DNA from: Blautia sp. SC05B48
Lineage (GTDB): Bacteria; Bacillota; Clostridia; Lachnospirales; Lachnospiraceae
NCBI RefSeq assembly: GCF_005848555.1
Contig: NZ_CP040518.1
Coordinates: forward strand, 3,239,501-3,303,500
Reading direction: 5' to 3'
Length of the DNA: 64,000 nt
Part shown: positions 1 through 8,774 of the stretch, one piece after another
How the letters are laid out: each line of letters opens with the position of its first letter
Numbering within the stretch: position 1 is the first letter of the stretch
The notes under the pieces: generated by a model
The model's input: only the letters and a program-made list of their open reading frames with translations
Databases searched by the model: none
Told to the model about the DNA's origin: nothing
Made by a program: the position numbers and the translations under genes

Positions 1-1
1 A

Positions 2-61
2 AAGATCAGCCTCAGCATGAAAGCACTCGAGGATAATTCTGCAGAGCAGACAGAGGAGTAA
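2..61 (+). CDS. C-terminal end of an S1 RNA-binding domain protein (partial)
   Basis: Frame 2 from the left edge reads an open tail, KISLSMKALEDNSAEQTEE, then TAA. The ISLSMKAL signature is typical of the last strand of an S1 domain, as at the end of ribosomal protein S1-type proteins. In Lachnospiraceae such a domain is often fused behind IspH, but the rest of the gene is outside the window, so only the domain can be called. A strong terminator follows 43 bases later. Confidence 0.6.
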   Translation, partial: KISLSMKALEDNSAEQTEE

Positions 62-103
62 TTTCTCAGAAGCTGTACAGCAGATGAATATTTTGAATTT
101 CAG

Positions 104-136
104 AGGCCGTCACATTTATTGTGACGGCCTTTTTTT
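104..136 (+). terminator. Rho-independent terminator of the S1-domain gene
   Basis: A perfect 10-bp stem (AGGCCGTCAC / GTGACGGCCT) with a 7-base loop is followed by a run of T. It ends the forward transcript from the left edge and lies just beyond the stop of the reverse-strand nuclease gene. Confidence 0.9.
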
Positions 137-160
137 GATTGGAATTGCGTAACAGAGATA

Positions 161-1180
161 TTATTTAAGAACAGAAAGATAATATGGCAGGCAGTGTTTC
201 AGATAGATTTTCTGTTTTAAAGGATCATGCAGAAAAGCTTCTGTTACAGGAAACCAGGTATAACAATTTTCCCTTTTGGCAGGTCTTCGGAGTTTTTTGT
301 CCATGCAGGCACTTAAGGTTTTTGGTATGGCTGTGTCTTCCGAAGGGATGTAATCGTAATCCTTATAATTGGAATAATATTGCTTTAAACGTCCATTTTG
401 AAGCTTCACAAGAAGACGGACACGGTTATTTCGTCCGAATATGTAGAATTCTTCACTATGATTTGAAAATTCAACAGGCAGATCGTAATGAGTTTTAATT
501 GTAAAGACCAATTGATTGTCTTGAATTTCACAATCCAGTGCTTCGTAATCTTCATTGAAAAGAGCAAGATAGGATAGCATGGAGAATATTTTTCCAAGTC
601 CAAGAAGATCTTCCTGATTGTGTCCCATAACGATCTCAGCAGCTTCCGGTTTCTTTCCGGAAGCGAATTGTTTGTAAAGACGGATGCAGGCACCTCCATC
701 ACAGTAGTTTCGTTCAGTGATACCGAGGAATGATTCCATAGAAGGCTGATTCATCCGGGAAAGCTTCAAAAGTCCCTTGAGCGGCTTTAGTTCCCGGTAA
801 AGGTCCAGCGAAGGCAGCTTTGTAAAAGGGGAAGAGAGTCCGTGGATCTGATATCGTGCATCCAGATAAGGCTGGTCAAAGCTGTCACCGTTATACTGGA
901 TCGTACATGAAAAATCCTGAAGAAATACAGCAAATGCTTTCAGAAGTTCAGGTTCTTCCTCTTCGTTTTCAATCATCCACTGGTACATCTGCCAGTTATT
1001 TCCTTCGTAGGCTACAGCACCGATCAGATACAGAAAAGTGGAATTTCGTGATAGTCCTGTAGTTTCAATATCATAGAAAAGCGGTACAAAACGCTCTGAA
1101 AAGCTCTGGGTTTTAGTCAATTTTTTAACAGTCTCAAAGGCTGGAAACCCTTGTAAAATCGGCATTTTTTTAACGATCAT
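161..1180 (-). CDS. RNase H-like / DEDD exonuclease-fold protein (YprB type)
   Basis: A 339-residue protein with an RNase H-fold exonuclease domain. YDIETTGL near the N-terminus supplies the first acidic pair, IQYNGDSFDQPYL is the second motif, and MGHNQEDLLGL is a late Asp-containing motif. This matches the ribonuclease H-like domain protein family that includes B. subtilis YprB; the substrate is unknown. The start at 1180 is chosen because AAAGGAG lies 8 bases upstream. A longer frame to 1237 exists, but a promoter (-10 at 1211-1216) sits inside that extension. The gene stands alone on the reverse strand. Confidence 0.75.
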   Translation of the reverse strand: MIVKKMPILQGFPAFETVKKLTKTQSFSERFVPLFYDIETTGLSRNSTFLYLIGAVAYEGNNWQMYQWMIENEEEEPELLKAFAVFLQDFSCTIQYNGDSFDQPYLDARYQIHGLSSPFTKLPSLDLYRELKPLKGLLKLSRMNQPSMESFLGITERNYCDGGACIRLYKQFASGKKPEAAEIVMGHNQEDLLGLGKIFSMLSYLALFNEDYEALDCEIQDNQLVFTIKTHYDLPVEFSNHSEEFYIFGRNNRVRLLVKLQNGRLKQYYSNYKDYDYIPSEDTAIPKTLSACMDKKLRRPAKRENCYTWFPVTEAFLHDPLKQKIYLKHCLPYYLSVLK

Positions 1181-1210
1181 GTTAATTTTCTCCTTTATGG
1201 ATTGTATCTG

Positions 1211-1237
1211 ATTATACACAAAAAAACTGTTTTTCAA
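1211..1237 (-). promoter_or_regulatory. Promoter of the RNase H-like gene
   Basis: Reverse strand TTGAAA (1232-1237), 15-base spacer, TATAAT (1211-1216). The spacer is short, but the -10 is a perfect consensus and lies 30 bases before the ribosome binding site. Confidence 0.5.
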
Positions 1238-1240
1238 TAG

Positions 1241-1659
1241 TGCAATTTAAAGTGAAATGAGTTATAGTTATTAGTAGAGTTGATGATAAAAAACAGGAAA
1301 TGGTACTGGATTTATGTGGGGATTGACAGTGGAAAAATGACTATTATCGCTTCATAAATTAGTCATTCATTTACAGCTTTTTATGAGCTGGTGAATATCT
1401 TCTACCGAAGTATATCACATGATCGTGTCTGGATTCAATCTTTCATACATATCCTGCTCAGAACAGAAGCTATTTTGTTGCTGTTCACTGGTAAAGTTTC
1501 GCGAGATGTTTTATGTGAGCGAAATATATCTTGTTTGTCTTGGATGAAATAAGAAAAGGAAAATCAGAAACACGGAATCAACTTTAAAAATGAGTATGTG
1601 CGCAACGCAGAAATACTATGTACATGTACTTGCAAAAAATAAAGGAGGAGATGAGATCT
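1241..1659. other. Intergenic region before the rnf operon, no gene seen
   Basis: About 420 bases hold no supported gene or RNA. A perfect -35 hexamer, TTGACA, at 1323-1328 has no -10 at normal distance (TATTAT follows after only 13 bases). The rnf promoter must lie here but I cannot place it. Confidence 0.5.
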
Positions 1660-2985
1660 ATGGCATTTTTAACCTTCAGGGGTGGTATCCATCCTAATGA
1701 CGGCAAAGATTTGTCAAAAAACTGTCCTGTCGAGAAGTATTTGCCGAAGGGAGATCTGGCAATTCTTGTTTCTCAGCACATCGGAGCTCCGGCCAAGCCG
1801 ATCGTAAAAAAAGGCGATCATGTGCTTGCAGGACAGAAAATCGCAGAAGCAGGAGGATTTGTTTCCGCACCGATACACTCGTCTGTATCAGGAACCGTAA
1901 AGGGAATTGAGAAACGTCTGACTGCAGTAGGCGCTATGGGTGATGCGATCATTATCGAGAATGACGGTCTGTATGAATCTGTGGAATATACGCCTGCTAC
2001 ACTTTCTGATCTTTCCAGGGAAGATATCCTGAAAAGGATTCAGGAAGGCGGAGTTGTTGGTCAGGGTGGTGCAGGCTTCCCGACACATGTAAAGCTTTCA
2101 CCAAAGGAACCTGACAAGATCGATTATATTTTGGTCAACGGTGCGGAATGTGAGCCTTATATCACCAGTGACTACCGTAGGATGATGGAAGAACCGGAAA
2201 GTATAGTAGGTGGTCTGGAAGTGATTCTGAAAGCTTTTCCGAAGGCAGTGGGATGTATCTGTATTGAGGACAACAAACCGGATTGTATTGCCAGGATGAA
2301 AGAAGCTATCAAAGGCAAAGAGCGTATGGAAGTAAAAGAGCTTAAGACTAAATACCCTCAGGGTGGTGAGCGTACACTGATCTATGCGGTAACAGGCAGA
2401 GAGATCAATTCCACCATGCTTCCGGCAGACGTAGGATGCGTGGTTGATAACGTAGAGACCGTTACTTCTGTTTATAAGGCAGTAATCCTTGGACAGCCTG
2501 TCATCAGCCGTAATGTAACTGTTACCGGAGACGGTATCCGTACACCGAAGAACTTTTCTGTTCTTACAGGAACAGATCTGTCTGAACTGGTAGATGCTGC
2601 AGGAGGACTGAAGGAAAAAATCGCGAAAGCAATCTCCGGTGGACCGATGATGGGATTTGCGCTGTATGATCTTCATATTCCATGTACGAAGACAACTTCT
2701 TCCCTGCTTTTCCTGGAGCGTGACGCAGTCTCCGAAGCGAAGCAGATCCAGACTGCATGTATTAATTGCGGACGTTGTGTAAGCGTCTGTCCGGGCCATG
2801 TGGTTCCGGCCCGCCTTGCAACTCTTGCAGAACATGGTGATATGGCAGGCTTCGAAAAGATGGATGGTATGGAATGCTGCGAGTGCGGCTGCTGCAGTTA
2901 CATCTGTCCGGCCAAACGACCTCTGACTCAGAGTATTAAATCTATGAGAAAAATGGTTCTTGCAGAGCGCAAGAAAAAGAAATAG
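1660..2985 (+). CDS. rnfC: Rnf complex subunit RnfC
   Basis: NADH- and ferredoxin-interacting peripheral subunit of the membrane Rnf complex, which couples ferredoxin oxidation and NAD+ reduction to ion pumping. The 441-residue protein has the N-terminal RnfC barrel (HPNDGKDLSKN), a glycine-rich nucleotide/FMN loop (GGVVGQGGAGFPTHVK) as in the NuoF fold, and two C-terminal 4Fe-4S motifs, CINCGRCVSVCP and CCECGCCSYICP. Start 1660 has AAAGGAGG upstream; upstream in-frame ATGs at 1618 and 1651 are badly spaced. It is first of six genes in the clostridial order C-D-G-E-A-B. Confidence 0.95.
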   Translation: MAFLTFRGGIHPNDGKDLSKNCPVEKYLPKGDLAILVSQHIGAPAKPIVKKGDHVLAGQKIAEAGGFVSAPIHSSVSGTVKGIEKRLTAVGAMGDAIIIENDGLYESVEYTPATLSDLSREDILKRIQEGGVVGQGGAGFPTHVKLSPKEPDKIDYILVNGAECEPYITSDYRRMMEEPESIVGGLEVILKAFPKAVGCICIEDNKPDCIARMKEAIKGKERMEVKELKTKYPQGGERTLIYAVTGREINSTMLPADVGCVVDNVETVTSVYKAVILGQPVISRNVTVTGDGIRTPKNFSVLTGTDLSELVDAAGGLKEKIAKAISGGPMMGFALYDLHIPCTKTTSSLLFLERDAVSEAKQIQTACINCGRCVSVCPGHVVPARLATLAEHGDMAGFEKMDGMECCECGCCSYICPAKRPLTQSIKSMRKMVLAERKKKK

Positions 2986-2999
2986 GGGGAGGAATAACA

Positions 3000-3977
3000 A
3001 TGGAACAAATGTATAACGTATCATCTAATCCCCATATCAGGGATAAAATGACCACCAGCCGTATCATGCAGCTGGTAGTGATCGCACTTCTGCCGACAAC
3101 ACTTTTCGGTATCTGGAACTTTGGAGTGCATGCACTTCTTGTAGTGCTGGCGACGGTTGCATCCAGCGTGTTTTTTGAATGGCTCTATGACCGCCTGATG
3201 CATAAAAAAAATACAACTACTGATTTCAGTGCAGTTGTAACAGGACTTCTGCTTGCACTGAACATGCCGCCCCAGATTCCAATCTGGATGCCGATCCTTG
3301 GCAGTGCTTTTGCGATCATTGTTGTAAAACAGCTGTTCGGTGGACTTGGACAGAACTTTATGAACCCGGCTCTTGCAGGAAGATGTTTCCTTATGATCTC
3401 TTTTGCCGGAAAAATGACTAACTTTGCAGTTTCCAAAAGCTCCCATGCTGTTGTAGATGCAGTTACACAGGCAACACCTCTGACAGCACTTAAAAACCAG
3501 GGATTCATTGAGGGGACTTCTATTCCTGTAAAGAATCTGTTCCTTGGTAATATCCAGGGTACGATCGGTGAGACTTCTGCCCTGGCGATCCTCATCGGTG
3601 CAGTGATCCTTCTCGCATTTAAGATCATTGATCTGAAGGTACCTCTTACATATATTGGAAGTTTTGCAGTATTTGTCATTTTCTATATGCTGGGAACAGG
3701 CAAAGGCTTTGATGTAAACTATCTTTTCAGCCATATCTTTGGAGGAGGTCTGATGCTTGGAGCCTGGTTTATGGCAACAGATTATGTGACAACTCCGATC
3801 ACTCCGAAAGGTCAGCTGGTATATGGCTGCTGCCTCGGTATCGTGACAGCGGTATTCCGTCTCTTTGGTGGTTCCGCAGAGGGCGTTTCCTATGCGATCA
3901 TTTTCTGCAATCTTCTGGTTCCGCTTATTGAAAAAGTAACAAAACCGGTTGCTTTTGGAAAAGGAGGCAAAAAATAA
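3000..3977 (+). CDS. rnfD: Rnf complex subunit RnfD
   Basis: Integral membrane subunit of Rnf (325 residues, about nine hydrophobic segments), related to NqrB. VTQATPLTAL in the middle is the expected site of covalent FMN attachment through threonine; this is family knowledge, since only the motif is visible. Start ATG follows GGGGGAGG. The stop overlaps the rnfG start by one base (TAATG), indicating coupled translation. Confidence 0.95.
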   Translation: MEQMYNVSSNPHIRDKMTTSRIMQLVVIALLPTTLFGIWNFGVHALLVVLATVASSVFFEWLYDRLMHKKNTTTDFSAVVTGLLLALNMPPQIPIWMPILGSAFAIIVVKQLFGGLGQNFMNPALAGRCFLMISFAGKMTNFAVSKSSHAVVDAVTQATPLTALKNQGFIEGTSIPVKNLFLGNIQGTIGETSALAILIGAVILLAFKIIDLKVPLTYIGSFAVFVIFYMLGTGKGFDVNYLFSHIFGGGLMLGAWFMATDYVTTPITPKGQLVYGCCLGIVTAVFRLFGGSAEGVSYAIIFCNLLVPLIEKVTKPVAFGKGGKK

Positions 3978-4555
3978 TGGGTAAGATTATCAGAAATACA
4001 TTGATCCTTACGATCATTACAGTAGTTGCCGGCCTTGGCCTTGGACTGGTTTACGAAGTTACCAAAGAACCCATTGCAAGAACCGAGGAACAGGCAAAAA
4101 AGGAAGCATGGCAGACTGTATTCAGTGATGTAAGCCTGGAAGATTTTAAAGCTGTAGATGTAGACAAGGAAGCAGCAGATAAAACAGCTGCAGATCTTGG
4201 AATCAAGGCAACCGTAGATGAAGTCTGTGAAGCAGCAGATGAAGGCTATGTGGTAACTGTAACCGATAAAGAGGGTTACGGCGGTGATATCCAGATCACA
4301 GTTGGTGTAACAAAAGACGGTACCGTCAGCGGCGTTTCCATTCTTTCTATCAGTGAGACTGCCGGACTTGGAATGCGTGCTACAGAAGCGAAGTTCCAGG
4401 AACAGTATGTTGGAAAGAATACCGATAAATTCTATGTATCCAAGGATGGCGGCGAAGGTGAGCCTATTGATGCTATCAGTGGTGCGACCATCACATCCAG
4501 AGCTTTTACCGGTGCAGTCAATACAGCTATCGGCTATTGCAAAAACGCATTTTAG
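3977..4555 (+). CDS. rnfG: Rnf complex subunit RnfG
   Basis: Single-span membrane protein with an extracytoplasmic FMN-binding domain (192 residues). The N-terminal hydrophobic anchor (residues 6-26) is followed by an acidic domain and the flavinylation motif SGATITS near the C-terminus, where the threonine carries FMN in characterised homologues. SETAGLGMRA is the conserved preceding motif. It passes electrons between RnfC/B and RnfD. Confidence 0.95.
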   Translation: MGKIIRNTLILTIITVVAGLGLGLVYEVTKEPIARTEEQAKKEAWQTVFSDVSLEDFKAVDVDKEAADKTAADLGIKATVDEVCEAADEGYVVTVTDKEGYGGDIQITVGVTKDGTVSGVSILSISETAGLGMRATEAKFQEQYVGKNTDKFYVSKDGGEGEPIDAISGATITSRAFTGAVNTAIGYCKNAF

Positions 4556-4569
4556 GAGGGTAGTTGAAT

Positions 4570-5274
4570 ATGAATAATTGTGGTGAAAGATTAAAAAACG
4601 GCATTATAACCGAAAATCCGATTTTCGTCCTGATGCTTGGTATGTGTCCTACCCTTGCGGTAACGACTTCTGCGATCAATGGTATCGGTATGGGACTTTC
4701 CACAACCGTAGTTCTGGTTATGTCAAATATGCTCATCTCCATGCTGCGTAAGGTTATCCCGGATTCTGTCAGAATGCCGGCCTTTATCGTAGTTGTAGCA
4801 TCATTTGTAACTATCGTACAGTTTCTGATGGAGGGCTTTACTCCTTCTCTTTATGAGTCACTTGGAATTTACATTCCACTGATCGTTGTTAACTGTATCA
4901 TTCTGGGACGTGCAGAGAGTTATGCTTCCAAGAATCCTGTCCTTCCGTCTATCTTTGACGGACTTGGAATGGGTCTTGGTTTTACCGTGGGCCTGGTTGC
5001 CATTGGTCTTGTAAGAGAGATCCTTGGTTCCGGAAAGGCTTTCGGAGCACAGATCATTCCGGTTGCTGATGCAGCTACCGGTGCTGCCGGCTATACTCCG
5101 ATCACTATCTTTATCCTTGCACCTGGAGCATTTCTGGTTCTTGCCGGACTTGCAGCGATCCAGAATAAAGTAAAGATCAACATGGCAAAGAAGGGCAAAG
5201 ATGTTTCCAAGATCCAGTCCGGCTGCGGCTCCAATTGCGCGACCTGCGGCGGATGTCCTTCCGACAAAGAATAA
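4570..5274 (+). CDS. rnfE: Rnf complex subunit RnfE
   Basis: Integral membrane subunit (234 residues, six hydrophobic segments) homologous to NqrD/RnfE. The ATG at 4570 follows TAGGAGGG by nine bases; an in-frame TTG six bases upstream is less well placed. The C-terminus ends in a cysteine-rich tail (SGCGSNCATCGGCPSDKE) not needed by the core fold. Such tails occur in clostridial RnfE and may bind metal, but that is inference. Confidence 0.94.
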   Translation: MNNCGERLKNGIITENPIFVLMLGMCPTLAVTTSAINGIGMGLSTTVVLVMSNMLISMLRKVIPDSVRMPAFIVVVASFVTIVQFLMEGFTPSLYESLGIYIPLIVVNCIILGRAESYASKNPVLPSIFDGLGMGLGFTVGLVAIGLVREILGSGKAFGAQIIPVADAATGAAGYTPITIFILAPGAFLVLAGLAAIQNKVKINMAKKGKDVSKIQSGCGSNCATCGGCPSDKE

Positions 5275-5290
5275 AAAGGGGGAATAGAAG

Positions 5291-5866
5291 ATGGCAAGCT
5301 TGATGTTGATCGCAATTGGTTCTGCACTTTGCAGTAACGTTGTATTAAGTCAGTTCCTGGGAATCTGTTCTTTCCTTGGAGTATCCAAGAAGACAGAAAC
5401 TGCAGCCGGCATGGGTGGTGCGGTTGTATTCGTTATTACCATTGCATCCTTTGTTGCAGGACTGCTTTATAAATTTATCCTGGTACCGACCCATTTTGAG
5501 TATCTGAAAACGATCGTATTTATCCTGGTTATCGCAGCACTGGTACAGATCGTAGAAATGTTTCTCAAGAAATTTGTACCATCCCTTTACAAGGCACTTG
5601 GTGTATACCTTCCTCTGATCACAACAAACTGTGCAGTTCTTGGTGTAGCACTGAACAATGTTAAATATGAATACAGCATTCTTGAAAGTGTTGTCAACGG
5701 ATTTGCCACAGGTGTAGGTTACCTGATCGCAATTGTATTACTTGCGGGAATCCGTGAAAAAATGGAATACAACGATATTCCGGAATCCTTCCAGGGTATG
5801 CCGATCGTTCTGCTTACAGCAGCACTGATGGCTATTGCATTCTTTGGATTCTCCGGAATCGTATAG
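5291..5866 (+). CDS. rnfA: Rnf complex subunit RnfA
   Basis: Integral membrane subunit (191 residues, six hydrophobic segments), homologous to NqrE. It and RnfE form the inverted pair in the membrane core that in characterised complexes holds an intramembrane iron-sulfur cluster (the conserved cysteines here are in SNVVLSQFLGICSFLGVS and TTNCAVLG). The ribosome site is GGGGGAA. Confidence 0.95.
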   Translation: MASLMLIAIGSALCSNVVLSQFLGICSFLGVSKKTETAAGMGGAVVFVITIASFVAGLLYKFILVPTHFEYLKTIVFILVIAALVQIVEMFLKKFVPSLYKALGVYLPLITTNCAVLGVALNNVKYEYSILESVVNGFATGVGYLIAIVLLAGIREKMEYNDIPESFQGMPIVLLTAALMAIAFFGFSGIV

Positions 5867-5879
5867 GAGGAAGAAGAGC

Positions 5880-6671
5880 ATGAGTATAACAGGAATTATT
5901 ATGGCTGCAGTCATTGTCGGCGGTACTGGTTTATTCATTGGTATCTTTCTCGGACTTGCAGACAAGAAATTAACCGTTAAGGTAGATGAAAAGGAAGAAG
6001 CCATTCTCGGCGTTCTTCCAGGAAATAACTGTGGTGGTTGTGGATATCCGGGATGTTCCGGACTCGCTGCTGCAATTACAAAGGGAGAAGCTCCTGTAGA
6101 TCAGTGTCCGGTTGGTGGTGCTCCGGTTGCAGCCAAGATCGGCGCGATCATGGGACAGGAAGTAAAAGAAACGGCACGTCGGGTTGCTTTTGTAAAATGT
6201 GCGGGAACCTGTGATAAGACGACCGTGAAATATGAATACACAGGTGTGGAAGACTGCGAGATGATGGCTTTCATCCCAGGCGGCGGTGCAAAAGACTGTA
6301 CATTCGGATGTATGGGCTTCGGAAGCTGTGTAAAGGCATGTCCGTTTGATGCGATCCATATAGTGAATGGTATTGCGGTTGTAGATCAGGAGGCATGTAA
6401 AGCCTGCGGCAAATGTGTTGCCAAATGTCCGCGTCACCTGATCGAACTGGTACCATATGACAAACAGATACGTGTAGCCTGCAGCTCCCACGCAAAAGGT
6501 AAGGCAGTTACAACTGCCTGCGAGCTTGGTTGTATTGGCTGTAAAAAATGTGAGAAGAACTGTCCGTCCGAGGCAATCACAGTTACCGATTTCTGTGCAC
6601 ACATTGATTACGATAAGTGTACAGGCTGTGGTAAATGTAAGGAAGTTTGCCCAAGACATGTGATTCTGTAA
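5880..6671 (+). CDS. rnfB: Rnf complex subunit RnfB
   Basis: Ferredoxin-accepting subunit (263 residues). An N-terminal membrane anchor (residues 4-26) is followed by the four-cysteine cluster motif NNCGGCGYPGCSG, then ferredoxin-like 4Fe-4S motifs: CTFGCMGFGSCVKACP, CKACGKCVAKCP, CIGCKKCEKNCP and CTGCGKCKEVCP. This cluster-rich form is typical of Clostridia. ATG at 5880 follows TAGGAGGAAG. Last gene of the operon, followed by a terminator. Confidence 0.95.
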   Translation: MSITGIIMAAVIVGGTGLFIGIFLGLADKKLTVKVDEKEEAILGVLPGNNCGGCGYPGCSGLAAAITKGEAPVDQCPVGGAPVAAKIGAIMGQEVKETARRVAFVKCAGTCDKTTVKYEYTGVEDCEMMAFIPGGGAKDCTFGCMGFGSCVKACPFDAIHIVNGIAVVDQEACKACGKCVAKCPRHLIELVPYDKQIRVACSSHAKGKAVTTACELGCIGCKKCEKNCPSEAITVTDFCAHIDYDKCTGCGKCKEVCPRHVIL

Positions 6672-6675
6672 AACA

Positions 6676-6728
6676 AAAAGAACTGCCTGTCACGAAAGTT
6701 TTCCGAGTGATATGGCAGTTCTTTTTTT
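6676..6728 (+). terminator. Terminator of the rnf operon
   Basis: Stem AAAGAACTGCC / GGCAGTTCTTT with an inner partial pairing (TGTCAC / GTGATA) and a run of seven T. Confidence 0.9.
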
Positions 6729-6828
6729 GGAATAAAGCATGTTGTGCCCGATAATGCATAAATAAAATAAATACATACAAATTTTTGGTTATATTTCAAC
6801 GAAAATTGCAGTTTCCGGTTAAAAATAT

Positions 6829-6857
6829 TTGACCGGTGAATTTCAAGGGGCTATAAT
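6829..6857 (+). promoter_or_regulatory. trpS promoter
   Basis: TTGACC, 17-base spacer, TATAAT. The leader is only about 35 bases, so no T-box controls this trpS. Confidence 0.85.
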
Positions 6858-6898
6858 AGAACATAAATATTCAGTATACTTCAAGGAGAACGAAATTC

Positions 6899-7963
6899 AT
6901 GAGTAAGATTATTTTAACTGGCGACCGCCCGACGGGACGCCTTCATGTAGGTCATTATGTTGGATCCCTGGCAGAGCGTGTGAGGCTGCAGAATTCTGGC
7001 TTATATGATGAGATTTATATTATGATCGCAGATGCCCAGGCACTCACAGATAATGCGGAGCATCCGGAGAAAGTACGTCATAATATTCTTCAGGTTGCTC
7101 TGGACTATCTGGCATGCGGGCTTGATCCGGAAAAATCCAATATTTTTATCCAGTCCATGGTCCCGGAGCTGACAGAACTTACCTTTTATTATATGAATCT
7201 GGTTACTGTAGCACGTGTACAGCGTAATCCTACCGTTAAATCTGAGATTAAGATGCGTAATTTTGAAGCCAGCATCCCGGTAGGCTTTTTCTGCTATCCG
7301 ATCAGTCAGGCTGCCGATATTACTGCCTTTCGTGCAACCCATGTACCGGTAGGTGAAGATCAGCTTCCGATGCTTGAGCAATGCAAGGAGATCGTCCATA
7401 AATTCAATACGGTTTATGGTGACACACTGACAGATCCGGAAATTGTTCTTTCTTCCAATAAAGCATGCTTACGTCTTCCAGGAATTGACGGAAAGGCTAA
7501 GATGAGTAAATCTCTCGGAAACTGCATCTATCTGTCTGATGAAGAAGATGTTGTGAAGAAAAAGATCATGTCTATGTTTACAGATCCGAACCATCTTCGT
7601 GTTCAGGATCCTGGTCGTGTAGAGGGAAATCCGGTATTTATCTATCTGGATGCCTTCAGCCGTCAGGAACATTTTGCTGAATTTCTGCCAGAGTATCAGA
7701 ATCTGGATGAACTTAAGGCTCACTATCAGAGAGGTGGCCTTGGTGATGTGAAAGTCAAGAAGTTCCTGAATAATGTTATGCAGGCAGAACTTGGACCGAT
7801 CCGTGAAAGAAGGAAAATGTGGGAGCAGCGAACCGAAGATGTGTTCGATATCCTGAAAGCTGGTACAGAGGTTGCCAGGGAAAAAGCTGCCGCAACGCTT
7901 CATGATGTCCGTTCTTCCATGCGGATCAATTATTTTGAGGATCAGGATTTCCTTAATCAGTGA
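6899..7963 (+). CDS. trpS: Tryptophanyl-tRNA synthetase
   Basis: Class I aminoacyl-tRNA synthetase charging tRNA-Trp (354 residues, normal length). It shows the HIGH-type motif HVGH (residues 16-19) in GDRPTGRLHVGHYVGS and the KMSKS motif within GKAKMSKSLGN. The ribosome site AAGGAGAA precedes the ATG. Monocistronic: own promoter upstream and terminator downstream. The GDRPTG start resembles the second bacterial TrpRS subgroup rather than the B. subtilis type. Confidence 0.93.
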   Translation: MSKIILTGDRPTGRLHVGHYVGSLAERVRLQNSGLYDEIYIMIADAQALTDNAEHPEKVRHNILQVALDYLACGLDPEKSNIFIQSMVPELTELTFYYMNLVTVARVQRNPTVKSEIKMRNFEASIPVGFFCYPISQAADITAFRATHVPVGEDQLPMLEQCKEIVHKFNTVYGDTLTDPEIVLSSNKACLRLPGIDGKAKMSKSLGNCIYLSDEEDVVKKKIMSMFTDPNHLRVQDPGRVEGNPVFIYLDAFSRQEHFAEFLPEYQNLDELKAHYQRGGLGDVKVKKFLNNVMQAELGPIRERRKMWEQRTEDVFDILKAGTEVAREKAAATLHDVRSSMRINYFEDQDFLNQ

Positions 7964-7997
7964 TAGAAAACAGCGAGAGGAATCACAGATTTGTATA

Positions 7998-8033
7998 TCA
8001 ACCCGGAGATTGTATTCCGGGTTGATTTTTTTT
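7998..8033 (+). terminator. trpS terminator
   Basis: Stem TCAACCCGGA / TCCGGGTTGA followed by eight T. Confidence 0.9.
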
Positions 8034-8104
8034 GAAAATTATGTTACTATTGCGTTCATATGGGAAACAGATGTTCAGCTGTTTCAGGGAAGGAGCCTTG
8101 AGAT

Positions 8105-8716
8105 TTGATTTCTTTTGTAAAAGGTACCGTAGCAGATATCGGTGAAAATTGTCTGGTTGTGGAAAATGGCGGAATTGGTTATGAGATTTATATGACAGGA
8201 CAGGATCTTGGGAAAGCGCGGATAGGCGATGAAAAGAAGATCCATACTTTTCTCTATGTGCGGGAGGATATTCTACAGCTATATGGTTTTTTTTCGAAGG
8301 ATGATCTTGGCATGTTCAAGCTCCTGATCGGTGTCAACGGAGTCGGACCTAAAGGCGCTCTGGGTATCCTTTCCGGGATCAGTGCAGACGAGCTTCGTTT
8401 TGCAGTACTTTCCGATGATGTAAAAACAATCTCCAAGGCCCCTGGAATCGGGAAAAAGACAGCCCAGAAAATGATCCTGGAGCTGAAAGACAAGCTGAAG
8501 CTGGAAGATGCTTTTGAGATGAAACTGGCGCATCAGCAGGAAGAAGCAGCCGAGGGAGCCTCTGATCTGAGGGATAGTCGTCAGGAAGCGGTAGAGGCGC
8601 TTGTCGCACTAGGATACAGTTCTGCAGATGCCCTTCGTGCAGTACGAAAGGTACCGGAAGATATACCGGCAGATGATGTAGAAGCAATTCTTCGGGCTGC
8701 ACTGAAAAATTTTTAA
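8105..8716 (+). CDS. ruvA: Holliday junction branch-migration protein RuvA
   Basis: Tetrameric junction-binding partner of RuvB (203 residues). N-terminal OB fold (MISFVKGTVADIGENCLVVE), central helix-hairpin-helix motifs (GVNGVGPKGALGIL and APGIGKKTAQKMILEL), and a C-terminal RuvB-contacting domain (EAVEALVALGYS). The start is TTG, nine bases after AAGGAG, giving the canonical RuvA N-terminus. Transcribed with ruvB 58 bases downstream. Confidence 0.95.
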   Translation: MISFVKGTVADIGENCLVVENGGIGYEIYMTGQDLGKARIGDEKKIHTFLYVREDILQLYGFFSKDDLGMFKLLIGVNGVGPKGALGILSGISADELRFAVLSDDVKTISKAPGIGKKTAQKMILELKDKLKLEDAFEMKLAHQQEEAAEGASDLRDSRQEAVEALVALGYSSADALRAVRKVPEDIPADDVEAILRAALKNF

Positions 8717-8774
8717 CGCCGTGAGTAAGAGCAAACATGCTCGCACTGAAATGAAATAGAACGGAGCATAGCAA

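Noticed and set aside
1323..1341. rnf promoter at TTGACA
   Set aside because: The only -10-like hexamer downstream (TATTAT) is 13 bases away, too close for a standard promoter.
2098..3024. Long reverse ORF of 308 residues opposite rnfC
   Set aside because: No ribosome site; it is antisense to a clear enzyme whose codon pattern explains the open frame. The same applies to the long reverse ORFs opposite his, recG, DAK2 and radical SAM genes.
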